Shown here: positions 6,860 through 13,655 of the stretch, in pieces
Position numbering within the stretch: position 1 is the stretch's first letter
Layout of the letters: the number at the start of each line of letters is the position of its first letter
Assembly (NCBI GenBank): GCA_965651935.1
Contig: CBFGTC010000020.1
Span: forward strand, 1 to 25,891
DNA: 25,891 nt
Reading direction: 5' to 3'
Origin: JAFEDN01 sp965651935
Lineage (GTDB): Bacteria; Pseudomonadota; Gammaproteobacteria; Coxiellales; Coxiellaceae
Notes under the pieces: model-generated
The model's input: only the letters and a program-made list of their open reading frames with translations
Told to the model about the DNA's origin: nothing
Databases searched by the model: none
Program-made: the position numbers and the translations under genes

Positions 6860-9415
6860 ATGGACTTACAAAATGTATTTAATAAGATTCAACAAGAAAA
6901 ACTAGTTAATCAGATAGAGCAAAAAAATAAGTCTTTAGAACACGAATTAAATAATGAAGAACGTGATGTTACCGATGATTTGTTTAATGCTAATCTTAAC
7001 ATGGATGCCGACCAAGCCCAAATAGATGAGCTTGATAATGAAATGCAGGAAGGTACAAACGAAGTCAACAAGGATAATGAAGAAATTAAAAATAATTTAA
7101 TTTATGAACTGCGGAACATAGCTGATTTAATACCTGAATATACAAGACAGGCTATTGCTAAAGATGTAATGGATAATCTTGATAATGACAAAAAATCTCG
7201 CGAACAATGGTTAGATAATATCAGAGAAGGCAAAGAGCAATTTAATATACGTACCATATATGATCCTAGAAACTCTGATAATCAAACAATTGAAGGTCGT
7301 AAGCAAATGTCTTCTGATAAATCTTACGCTCTGAATAGTGCAGTAATTAACGCTACTTCAACATTATCTTCTATCTTTCTGGGGAAAGAAATTATTAATT
7401 TTTCAATTAAAGAAGGAACAACAGAATTAAAAGAAAAAGCTATTAAGCTTAAAAACTACATTAATCAATACTTTGATTTAGCAATACCGAATTATAGAGA
7501 AGATAAAATAAATTCCTTTTATGATTTATCTTCAGAAGGAAATGTTTACCAAAAAATTTATTTTGATTCTACACAAAAAAAACTTCTTGATTACTATTTA
7601 CCTGCATTAGATATTGAAGTTGATCCTTATTCACGTAGTGCCGAAGATGCAACTCGCCTGGCTCAACGTGTCCATATGAATAAATTTGAGTTAGATGATA
7701 AAATTGCTAATAAAGATTTTCTTGAATATAACTACCGTCCTATAGGTTCAGGCTATGGGGAATATGATGATTATGACGATGATATGGTGGATGCCAGCGA
7801 AGATAGAAATGACCATATTTACGAATTTTATCAGGTTAGGGTAAGATATAAATTAAGTGATTTCGGTGATTTGGGAGATTACAAACCACCTTTTAATAGA
7901 GATTTACCCTATTTAATCGATATTGATATTTCTTCAGGAAGAATCGCTGCTATTCATGAATTCTGGGAATCCGATGATCCTAATTTCAAAACTATTCAAA
8001 TTTATGTAAAGAATACTTATTTTCCTAACTCCGAAAGTTGGAATTGGGGATTATTACACTTAGCCGCTCCTTTGGTTAAATCTGCTACTAATAAGATTAG
8101 AATGATTGCTAATGCTGCTGCCTATTCAAGCTATCCGACAGTATTAATTAATAAAGCTATTAAAAATACTAATACTACCCAAACATTATTTCCCGGCAGT
8201 ATGGTACCGATTGATACCGGTGGAAATTTTAAATTATCCGAACAAGTTAGTCCTCTACCTTTCCCGCAAGCATCGCCTTCCTTATCAGAGCTAATGCAAT
8301 ATTACGAACAAGGTGTGAATCAAATCACTCTAAGTTTAAATAACATAAGCAATATCGGGCCTAACACACCTGCAAGCTCTATTATGATGATGATAGAAGA
8401 AGCTTCTAAAATACCTAATTTTATTATTCGCGGTATTTATGATGCATTAACTCGTGAATACAGAATATTTTTAAAACAACTTAAGAAATACGCTCATTTA
8501 ATTGATCCTCAATATATGAGCTTTGAGTTTAGAGAATTATTAAACGAATTTGATTTTAATGATCCTAATGTAATCATTACTCCTGCTGCTAATAGTAAAG
8601 TATCATCTCAATATATTGATATGATTAAGTATGAAAGCTTACTTAATTTATCTGATAAATATAGTCAAATTAATACAGACTATCTACTTCGTAATTACAT
8701 CGTTAATCTAGATTTAAACCCCGATGAAATTTTAAGAGCTGAACAACAAATTATGCCAATGACTCCGATGATGGAGACAGCAGCTTTAATGGCAGGTCAA
8801 CCGGTAAAAGCATTTAGATATCAAGAGCAGGAAGCTTATATATTAGTGCTACAAGCTTTTATAACTTCATTACAAGAAACACAAGATATACCGCCTGAAG
8901 TTAAGCAACCGATATTAAATAATGCAAATATGTTAATGGCACAAAGAAAATTCTTTGATGCATTAAATAAAATCGAGATACAAATTCAACAATCATTTGC
9001 TGGCGAAGGAGTACCTCAAGAAGAAATTACCGAATTTAGATTACCTGAAGATATATCAGAGCTTGACCCTGCAATACTTAATCAGATTGCCCTTGTAGAA
9101 GCCCAAGCTATTGCTGAACAACAACAACAAAAACAACAATTAGCTGTCCAAACTCCATTACCGCTTGATCCTAACCAAGTTATGCAAAATCAAGTTGAAG
9201 TAGAAGCTCAAAAAGTACAAGTTGATGCTCATGCAATTGAGCAACGTGCTCAAACTGATAATATCAAAGCTCAAACTGAACTTCAAAAAGCGCAAATTAT
9301 TCAACAAACTACGCTTCAAAAAGCAAGAATAGATCAGGAGAAGGAAATAGAAAAAGCTAATATTGCAGCAAAAGTTAAATTAATGGAAATATCTAATAAG
9401 TTACAACAGATTTAA
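6860..9415 (+). CDS. Portal (head-tail connector) protein, 851 aa
   Basis: A large acidic protein directly after the large terminase, 8 bases apart, where phages place the portal. After a charged N-terminal helix (residues 1-100), the body shows portal features of the P22 gp1/podovirus class: FNIRTIYDPRNSDNQ, a DIEVDPYS segment, WNWGLLHLAAPLVKSATNKI and NISNIGPNTPASSIMMMIEEA (helical crown and wing). P22 gp1 has 725 residues; this one has an added C-terminal tail of about 100 residues rich in Gln (QQQQKQQ) with heptad-like repeats (AQTELQKAQIIQQ), a probable coiled-coil barrel. It forms the dodecameric ring for DNA entry and exit. The portal call comes from context plus pattern. Confidence 0.85.
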   Translation: MDLQNVFNKIQQEKLVNQIEQKNKSLEHELNNEERDVTDDLFNANLNMDADQAQIDELDNEMQEGTNEVNKDNEEIKNNLIYELRNIADLIPEYTRQAIAKDVMDNLDNDKKSREQWLDNIREGKEQFNIRTIYDPRNSDNQTIEGRKQMSSDKSYALNSAVINATSTLSSIFLGKEIINFSIKEGTTELKEKAIKLKNYINQYFDLAIPNYREDKINSFYDLSSEGNVYQKIYFDSTQKKLLDYYLPALDIEVDPYSRSAEDATRLAQRVHMNKFELDDKIANKDFLEYNYRPIGSGYGEYDDYDDDMVDASEDRNDHIYEFYQVRVRYKLSDFGDLGDYKPPFNRDLPYLIDIDISSGRIAAIHEFWESDDPNFKTIQIYVKNTYFPNSESWNWGLLHLAAPLVKSATNKIRMIANAAAYSSYPTVLINKAIKNTNTTQTLFPGSMVPIDTGGNFKLSEQVSPLPFPQASPSLSELMQYYEQGVNQITLSLNNISNIGPNTPASSIMMMIEEASKIPNFIIRGIYDALTREYRIFLKQLKKYAHLIDPQYMSFEFRELLNEFDFNDPNVIITPAANSKVSSQYIDMIKYESLLNLSDKYSQINTDYLLRNYIVNLDLNPDEILRAEQQIMPMTPMMETAALMAGQPVKAFRYQEQEAYILVLQAFITSLQETQDIPPEVKQPILNNANMLMAQRKFFDALNKIEIQIQQSFAGEGVPQEEITEFRLPEDISELDPAILNQIALVEAQAIAEQQQQKQQLAVQTPLPLDPNQVMQNQVEVEAQKVQVDAHAIEQRAQTDNIKAQTELQKAQIIQQTTLQKARIDQEKEIEKANIAAKVKLMEISNKLQQI

Positions 9416-9431
9416 TAATGCTTACATTTTT

Positions 9432-9459
9432 TTGCAATTTATAAAAAAAGTAATATAGT
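9432..9459 (+). promoter_or_regulatory. Possible promoter before the basic-protein genes
   Basis: TTGCAA (9432-9437), a 16-base spacer and TATAGT (9454-9459) lie in the 85-base gap after the portal gene. The next gene (ATG 9501) has a good AAGGAG ribosome site at 9489-9494. The extra promoter would allow separate expression of the basic proteins. Confidence 0.35.
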
Positions 9460-9500
9460 CATATTATTGGATTACTAATATTAATTCTAAGGAGAAAAAA

Positions 9501-9902
9501 ATGTATTTAGAACGTATAAAAAATAAATTGGGATCTACCCATGCTAAAATTTCTACTGGTAAAAGCAAAACAGTAAAAAGATTATCTCGCAAGAAAGGTG
9601 GTTCTATAAAAAGATCTAAACATGCTATGGGCGGTGATGTTCCCGACAATATGATGTATGCTATGCCTGTTGATGGTTCCGAATTATCTCGCAAAAAAGG
9701 CGGTTGCATAAAAAGAGCTAAACGTGTTATTGGTGGTATTACTCCATCTCCAGCTGCTGCTAAACTTGCAGTTGTATCTTCTCCTAAACACAAAAAAGGA
9801 AAAAGAGTTAAACGTGAACGTCATTTTTTAGGAGCGATGTTAGGTGCTGCATCAGCAATTCCTAGTATCATAGATTTAGTTAACAGAATAAAAAAACATT
9901 AA
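9501..9902 (+). CDS. Small very basic protein with KKGG repeats, 133 aa
   Basis: Lysine- and arginine-rich throughout. It contains an internal duplication: LSRKKGGSIKRSKHAMGG (residues 28-45) and LSRKKGGCIKRAKRVIGG (62-79), offset by 34 residues. The C-terminal third has KHKKGKRVKRERHFLGAML (about 95-114) followed by a small-residue amphipathic helix. The RE(R/H)HFLG motif recurs in the next gene and, in weaker form, in the protein at 25129. There is no signal peptide or classical domain. A strong ribosome site (AAGGAG) precedes ATG 9501. Charge and position beside the portal suggest a DNA-binding internal head protein, but this is inference; similar 'KKGG' proteins in other phages are uncharacterised. 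Confidence 0.75.
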   Translation: MYLERIKNKLGSTHAKISTGKSKTVKRLSRKKGGSIKRSKHAMGGDVPDNMMYAMPVDGSELSRKKGGCIKRAKRVIGGITPSPAAAKLAVVSSPKHKKGKRVKRERHFLGAMLGAASAIPSIIDLVNRIKKH

Positions 9903-9923
9903 TTATAATAATAGGTTATAACA

Positions 9924-10280
9924 ATGAAAAAAACTGCAAAACATCATAGAATAACAAAAGCCCATGTTAAAAAAGCTATGAGAGAACATCATTTTTTAGG
10001 TCAATTAATTGGTGCTGCTGCCAAAGGCTTAGGTATGGCTGCTCCTCATTTTAGTAAAGCACTCAATGGTATTGGTGCACTTGGTTCCCTGGCACAAACA
10101 GGGATGGGTTTAAGTCAAATGAGACAGGCTAATAGAGCTTCTGCTGCTCAGGAAAGATTGCTAAAGGCACAAGCACGAGATGCTGAAAATCGAAATGCTT
10201 ATTTTGAAAAACAAATGGCAGCATCGCAACCTCATAAAAAAGGCGGACGTACTAAGTCTTATAGAAAAAGCTTTAGATAA
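9924..10280 (+). CDS. Small basic protein sharing REHHFLG motif, 118 aa
   Basis: It begins MKKTAKHHRITKAHVKKAM and continues with REHHFLGQLIGAAAKGLG (residues 20-37), then a Gly/Ala/Leu-rich helix (GIGALGSLAQTGMG, about 49-62), a charged helix (AAQERLLKAQARDAENR) and a basic tail with HKKGGRTK. It shares the RE-x-HFLG motif and the KKGG element with the preceding gene, 21 bases upstream, so the two are probably divergent paralogues or carry the same localisation or DNA-binding module. The helical Gly/Ala segment could insert in or lie on a membrane, as ejection proteins do. Function is not known. Confidence 0.75.
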   Translation: MKKTAKHHRITKAHVKKAMREHHFLGQLIGAAAKGLGMAAPHFSKALNGIGALGSLAQTGMGLSQMRQANRASAAQERLLKAQARDAENRNAYFEKQMAASQPHKKGGRTKSYRKSFR

Positions 10281-10284
10281 TTAC

Positions 10285-10536
10285 ATGAATGTAATATTAG
10301 AATCTTATCCAGGAGAGTTTATAAAAGAGGAAATAGAAGAACGTGGATGGAACCAACGTGATTTAGCTTATGTTCTTGGTTGCACAAAACAATCTCTTAA
10401 TACAATTCTGTCTGGGAAGCGTGGTATAAGCCCTAAGATGGCTAAAACTTTTGCAGATGCTTTTTCAGTATCACCAGAATTCTTTACAAATTTGCAGAAA
10501 TCTTACGAGCTTGCCCGTGCACAAAACCTAAAATAG
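10285..10536 (+). CDS. HigA/XRE-type antitoxin-like regulator, 83 aa, orphan
   Basis: A single helix-turn-helix domain with the HigA (VapI-like) signature: YPGEFIKEEIEERGWNQRDLA, then LGCTKQSLNTILSGKRGI and the C-terminal FSVSPEFFTNLQKSYELARA. In HigBA modules this protein binds its toxin and represses the operon. No HigB-like toxin gene is present on either side, so it appears orphaned and may act as a repressor or as an anti-toxin against a host toxin. An in-frame ATG at 10180 lies inside the previous gene; ATG 10285, four bases after that gene's stop, gives the normal family N-terminus and is chosen, although its ribosome site is weak. Its position inside a virion operon is unusual. Confidence 0.85.
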   Translation: MNVILESYPGEFIKEEIEERGWNQRDLAYVLGCTKQSLNTILSGKRGISPKMAKTFADAFSVSPEFFTNLQKSYELARAQNLK

Positions 10537-10652
10537 GTGTATAATATCGTTGCTTATCCAGTCAAGTATAAAATTCAGTTTAACGCATAGCATTAAGTAG
10601 TGAGTTATCCAGAAAAATGAAGAGTTAGGAAGAAATAAGACAGGAACCAGTG

Positions 10653-10748
10653 ATGCTAAAGGAGTTGTGTATAGCAATTAAAGAGATGATTATTTATACA
10701 TTGGGAGTATTTTTGCTTGTGTTGATAATACTCTATCTTATATTTTAA
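10653..10748 (+). CDS. Possible 31-aa single-span membrane peptide
   Basis: Starts at ATG 10653 with AGGA seven bases upstream and stops at TAA 10746-10748. The peptide has a short charged N-terminus (MLKELCIAIKEM), then an unbroken hydrophobic run to the end (IIYTLGVFLLVLIILYLIF), long enough for one membrane span. This is the shape of small phage membrane peptides such as pinholin-like or superinfection proteins, and of type I toxins. No family assignment is possible at this length, and it may be a chance frame in an otherwise gene-poor stretch (10537-10799). Confidence 0.35.
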   Translation: MLKELCIAIKEMIIYTLGVFLLVLIILYLIF

Positions 10749-10799
10749 GCTTAATTAATTTTGGTAATTATCCCTTGACGTTAGGTAATCAGAAGGTAG

Positions 10800-11012
10800 T
10801 CAGTCGGTTACAAATTGTAACCAGTTGATAGATAAAAGACCGTATGTGCTTTTTAATTGGTTTAGTCCACCTTCTGTTGTTCCAACAGTAGTTTCTTGAT
10901 CACATTTATAGGCACCAGCTTTACGCATTTTATTTATAAATTCTAACCCTTTTTGTAATTGGGTTAAATCAGCTCCGGTTAAATTTAGATTTTCTGAGAT
11001 CTGAAATAGCAT
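10800..11012 (-). CDS. Small protein with pentapeptide-like start, maybe degenerate
   Basis: 70 codons on the minus strand. The N-terminus (SENLNLTGADLTQLQKGLE) contains one or two A(D/N)L-type pentapeptides like those of the gene at the left edge; the rest (for example YKCDQETTVGTTEGGLNQL) is unfamiliar. It follows the outer-membrane protein gene by 37 bases on the same strand and could be its downstream partner. Its last codons contain the 17-bp palindrome at 10806-10822. There is no clear ribosome site at ATG 11012. It may be the remnant of a longer pentapeptide gene. Confidence 0.35.
   Translation of the reverse strand: MLFQISENLNLTGADLTQLQKGLEFINKMRKAGAYKCDQETTVGTTEGGLNQLKSTYGLLSINWLQFVTD
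10806..10822. repeat. 17-bp palindrome GGTTACAA-A-TTGTAACC (copy 2)
   Basis: Same size and symmetry as the palindrome at 547-563. The differences between the two fall in symmetric pairs, so both remain perfect. It lies in the last codons of a small minus-strand frame. Confidence 0.7.
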
Positions 11013-11049
11013 GGCTTGTTTCTAAAGCTTTTCTTACTAGTATTGTACA

Positions 11050-11730
11050 TTACATCTTAAAACGCAACGAAAGTGTAAGTTCATCAGATGCAATTTTACC
11101 TAGATATTTAATTTTTCCAAAATTAGTGTATTTGTAATTAATATCAATATCCATGTCATTATTTATTTTATAAACCAGTCCAACAGCACCACTCATTGTA
11201 AATTGTTTAAAAGTTTGTTTGCTAAATGTATGAGTATCATCAAGTGTAATTGCATGGATAGTATTTGTTATCTTTTTTTGCACTATATTTCTTTGCAGCC
11301 TAACTTTTTGGCGCACATTAAGTCTATGTTCTTTTAACTTGATATGAGAAATACCCATGCCTATTTCTGCATAAGGGGTTAGGTTATCTCCAATTTTAGT
11401 AATATCGTATGAAGCATTAACCATATATGAAGCTATATTAAATTGTTTAATACTTCTTTTATAAATATTTTTATATTCATAGCCTGGTCTATAAACAAAG
11501 TTTCCACCTATTTTAATTTTGGGAATAACCTGATATTTTATGCCAGCACCAAATATCATTGAATTACCTGCGTAATTAGTGTGATTACCCTTCATATTCT
11601 TGCTTAAAAATAAACCGATATCTAAATGTAAAAAAAGATCATTATGAGTATTAAATTTACTATCAGCATAAGAAGGCCATGCTTGTAATAATAACATTAA
11701 ACAAATTCCTGCACTTTTTTTGAGAGTCAT
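11050..11730 (-). CDS. Outer-membrane beta-barrel protein with signal peptide
   Basis: The N-terminus MTLKKSAGICLMLLLQAWPS with YA-DS following is a classic signal peptide, cleavage expected after residue 22. The mature part alternates amphipathic strands ending in aromatic or hydrophobic residues (LFLHLDIGLFLS, IKIGGNFVYRPG, LTPYAEIGMGISH, MSGAVGLVYKI, INYKYTNFG) and closes with LTLSLRFKM, the pattern of 8-stranded OmpA/surface-antigen barrels in Proteobacteria and Rickettsiales. Starts at 11775 and 11742 are also in frame; 11775 lies upstream of the predicted transcription start, and 11730 gives the best signal peptide. It is transcribed against the virion genes from its own promoter, so it is probably expressed in the lysogen and placed in the host outer membrane. 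The ligand or role is unknown. Confidence 0.85.
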   Translation of the reverse strand: MTLKKSAGICLMLLLQAWPSYADSKFNTHNDLFLHLDIGLFLSKNMKGNHTNYAGNSMIFGAGIKYQVIPKIKIGGNFVYRPGYEYKNIYKRSIKQFNIASYMVNASYDITKIGDNLTPYAEIGMGISHIKLKEHRLNVRQKVRLQRNIVQKKITNTIHAITLDDTHTFSKQTFKQFTMSGAVGLVYKINNDMDIDINYKYTNFGKIKYLGKIASDELTLSLRFKM

Positions 11731-11763
11731 ATATATACCCATACTAATAAATCTGAATAGTAT

Positions 11764-11792
11764 AGTATAATACAAATTTATAATGCTGTAAA
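11764..11792 (-). promoter_or_regulatory. Promoter of the outer-membrane protein gene
   Basis: Minus strand TTTACA (11792-11787), 17-base spacer, TATACT (11769-11764). A start near 11757 gives a short leader before ATG 11742 or 11730. This supports independent, perhaps constitutive, expression of the barrel protein. Confidence 0.6.
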
Positions 11793-11798
11793 AAAATG

Positions 11799-11828
11799 TT
11801 GTAGAAAAGAAAATTTCTATTATATTAT
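11799..11828 (+). promoter_or_regulatory. Possible divergent promoter for head-assembly genes
   Basis: TTGTAG (11799-11804), 18-base spacer, TATTAT (11823-11828), followed by ATG 11857. The plus-strand operon is interrupted by minus-strand genes just upstream, so a restart promoter is expected here. A small inverted repeat (TAGAAA 11802-11807, TTTCTA 11814-11819) overlaps the spacer. The match is modest. Confidence 0.3.
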
Positions 11829-11856
11829 AAAACCTAATAACAATAGAATAGTAATT

Positions 11857-12081
11857 ATGGATTTAGAAAGTTTCGTACAACGATTGCTTTATATGCGTTC
11901 TGAATGTACGGATATGTTATTGGATCAAAATTTTATTCAAAACGATATAAATAATTACAATCGTATTTTTGAAAGAAGAAAAACAATCATAGAAATATTA
12001 GAAGAATTAAAAAAGTTTCAAAGTGAATCAGAAGAAACTGCTGCATTAAAGGTTAAATTTACCGGAACAACTATATTATAA
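11857..12081 (+). CDS. Hypothetical protein, 74 aa
   Basis: A small charged helical protein (MDLESFVQRLLYMRSECTD..., with FERRKTIIEILEELKKFQ at about residues 40-57). No known family, membrane segment or signal. It is the first plus-strand gene after the accessory block and precedes the GroES-like gene by 24 bases, so it may be part of head assembly. The start is ATG 11857 with a weak ribosome site. Confidence 0.55.
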   Translation: MDLESFVQRLLYMRSECTDMLLDQNFIQNDINNYNRIFERRKTIIEILEELKKFQSESEETAALKVKFTGTTIL

Positions 12082-12105
12082 TATATTTATTTAAAGGAGA
12101 CAACT

Positions 12106-12573
12106 GTGCACGGCAAAGATTTTAAAGAACATAATGAAAAGTTTAAAATATCACCTAATTGGCATACTGATTTTAAGAAAGAATGGACTGAAGAAGAAAT
12201 TACCGCAAATATAATTAAAGAAGTCGGTTATGATATTATTAGACCAGAGAGAAATTATGTATACGGTAAACTTTATAAAATGAGCAATGAAGGCATACTT
12301 TGCCAGTATGCTGAAGAAACTATTATTAAAGATGTTTTAGAACAATCTGTCTTTAAAGTTTTAGCTTTTGGTGAAGATTGTTTTAAAGATAAAGAATCTT
12401 TCCCTAATGGTCAGCGTTTTTACATAGGTCAATGGTATAAATTTTCTAAATATGAATATGATAAGTTTAAAGTTGGTGGCGAATATGTTGCTATGGTACC
12501 GGACATAACTCTAAAAGCGCATGTATGTGATCCTTATTATGTCGATCATTTATTTTTAACACCTTATATTTAA
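12106..12573 (+). CDS. GroES-like phage co-chaperonin-type protein, 155 aa
   Basis: Residues about 40-141 follow the pattern of phage GroES-like proteins: VGYDIIRPERNYVYGKL, a variable loop with GILCQYAEET where GroES has its mobile loop, then FKVLAFGEDCFKDKESFPNG, FYIGQWYKFSKYEY, KVGGEYVAMVPD and AHVCDP. This matches 'v..vGp.aykd...fp.G...kvGdwv.f.ky.....k..G.....v.d..i.a...dP'. Such genes sit before scaffold and capsid genes in podovirus-like phages and may adapt host GroEL for capsid folding. The start is GTG 12106, fixed by a strong AAAGGAG at 12093-12099. The N-terminal 35 residues are extra. The assignment is by pattern and position, not by a complete motif. Confidence 0.6.
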   Translation: MHGKDFKEHNEKFKISPNWHTDFKKEWTEEEITANIIKEVGYDIIRPERNYVYGKLYKMSNEGILCQYAEETIIKDVLEQSVFKVLAFGEDCFKDKESFPNGQRFYIGQWYKFSKYEYDKFKVGGEYVAMVPDITLKAHVCDPYYVDHLFLTPYI

Positions 12574-12593
12574 TATTAATCTAGAGGACATCA

Positions 12594-13655
12594 ATGGATG
12601 ATAATAATAAATTTTTAGATGATGAAGAATCTGCGATTTTAGAAGGAAGAGTCGCTACATCTGAGAAAGATCTTGAAGAAATAGTAAAAGAACAATCGGG
12701 TGATGATGGCATTGATGAGTTTGATGAAGAACAAGAAGATGAAATAGATGTAGATTCCTTTGATGAACGAAGTAGGCGTGCTAAACAAGAAGAAATTGAA
12801 AATAATAGAAAGCTTGTAGAACGTTTAAATGTTTTAGAAGAACAGGTTAATCAAAGCAATGAAGAGAAAATTGCTAAAGAGTTTGAAATAGCGCAACAAC
12901 GTAAACTTCTTTATCAACAACAAGCAGAAAAAATAGCTACTGAATATAAAAAAGTTCAAGATGATATTGAAACTGTTAAAGCCATTAAACGTGATGCAGA
13001 TTTAAAAGAAGATAAGGCACGTATATATCAAGCTGAGGATACTTTAGAAAAATTAAATGAAGCACGTTTTAATTTAGATCTAAAAATGAGAGAATTTGCT
13101 AAGCATGCCCCTCAAGATTTTTCTAGCAACGAAGAGTATGCTATTAATAATCGTCTTGCCCCGCAAAGACAATCGACTCAATTCGATATAAATAAATTAG
13201 ATCCTGATTCGAGGAATTTTATTAAAACAAATCCTTATATGAATCCAGCCTCAGAGCATTATGATCAAGGACTTGTTAATGAAACAATAGCAATTATGGA
13301 AGATTTAAAGAAAAAATATGTATTTAGCGGTAAAAAAGCTAAGCTTTATTCTGCCTCGTTTTATAGAGAAGTAGAAGACGCTATGCATAATAAATATAGT
13401 AGTCGTGACGAAAGAATGCATAATTTAATAAATAATCCGGTAACAGGTGTAAGAAGAAATGGAGATTTTATGAGAGATGGAAGAAACAAAAGTTTAGGAG
13501 TCTTAAATAATATGGCTCGACAACTTATTAAAAAAGTCGAAGTAAGAGATAAAAATGGTAAACTTTTATCTCCTGAGCTTAAAGCCAAGTTATATAAAAA
13601 GTATAACGATAAACATCAAGAAAATAAAGCTTATGAAAGAGGATATTACTCATGA
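12594..13655 (+). CDS. Scaffold-like protein, 353 aa
   Basis: The N-terminal 65 residues are extremely acidic (DEFDEEQEDEIDVDSFDE), the middle (about 70-165) is a long coiled coil (VERLNVLEEQVNQSNEE, QQRKLLYQQQAEKI), and the C-terminus is basic (NMARQLIKKVEVRDKNGK, KLYKKYNDKHQ). An acidic start, helical rod and basic capsid-binding tail are the hallmarks of podovirus scaffolding proteins (P22 gp8 has 303 residues). It lies two genes before the decoration and capsid genes. AGAGGA precedes ATG 12594. It overlaps the next gene by 4 bases (ATGA), implying coupled translation. No sequence motif is unique to scaffolds, so this rests on composition, structure and order. Confidence 0.75.
   Translation: MDDNNKFLDDEESAILEGRVATSEKDLEEIVKEQSGDDGIDEFDEEQEDEIDVDSFDERSRRAKQEEIENNRKLVERLNVLEEQVNQSNEEKIAKEFEIAQQRKLLYQQQAEKIATEYKKVQDDIETVKAIKRDADLKEDKARIYQAEDTLEKLNEARFNLDLKMREFAKHAPQDFSSNEEYAINNRLAPQRQSTQFDINKLDPDSRNFIKTNPYMNPASEHYDQGLVNETIAIMEDLKKKYVFSGKKAKLYSASFYREVEDAMHNKYSSRDERMHNLINNPVTGVRRNGDFMRDGRNKSLGVLNNMARQLIKKVEVRDKNGKLLSPELKAKLYKKYNDKHQENKAYERGYYS

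Noticed and set aside
10180..10284. Upstream in-frame start for the HigA-like gene
   Set aside because: This part overlaps the previous gene in another frame and would add a 35-residue leader absent from the family; ATG 10285 gives the normal N-terminus.
10305..10612. Three TTATCCAG sequences (10305, 10554, 10605) as DnaA boxes
   Set aside because: They depart from the TTATCCACA consensus at the discriminating end, one lies in a coding region, and spacing is irregular.
10537..10799. tRNA gene or integrase attachment site in the accessory gap
   Set aside because: No cloverleaf-compatible arms or T-loop consensus seen, and no direct repeat pairs with the window ends.
11731..11775. Longer N-terminus for the outer-membrane protein
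   Set aside because: It begins upstream of the predicted transcription start and would bury the signal peptide behind 15 extra residues.
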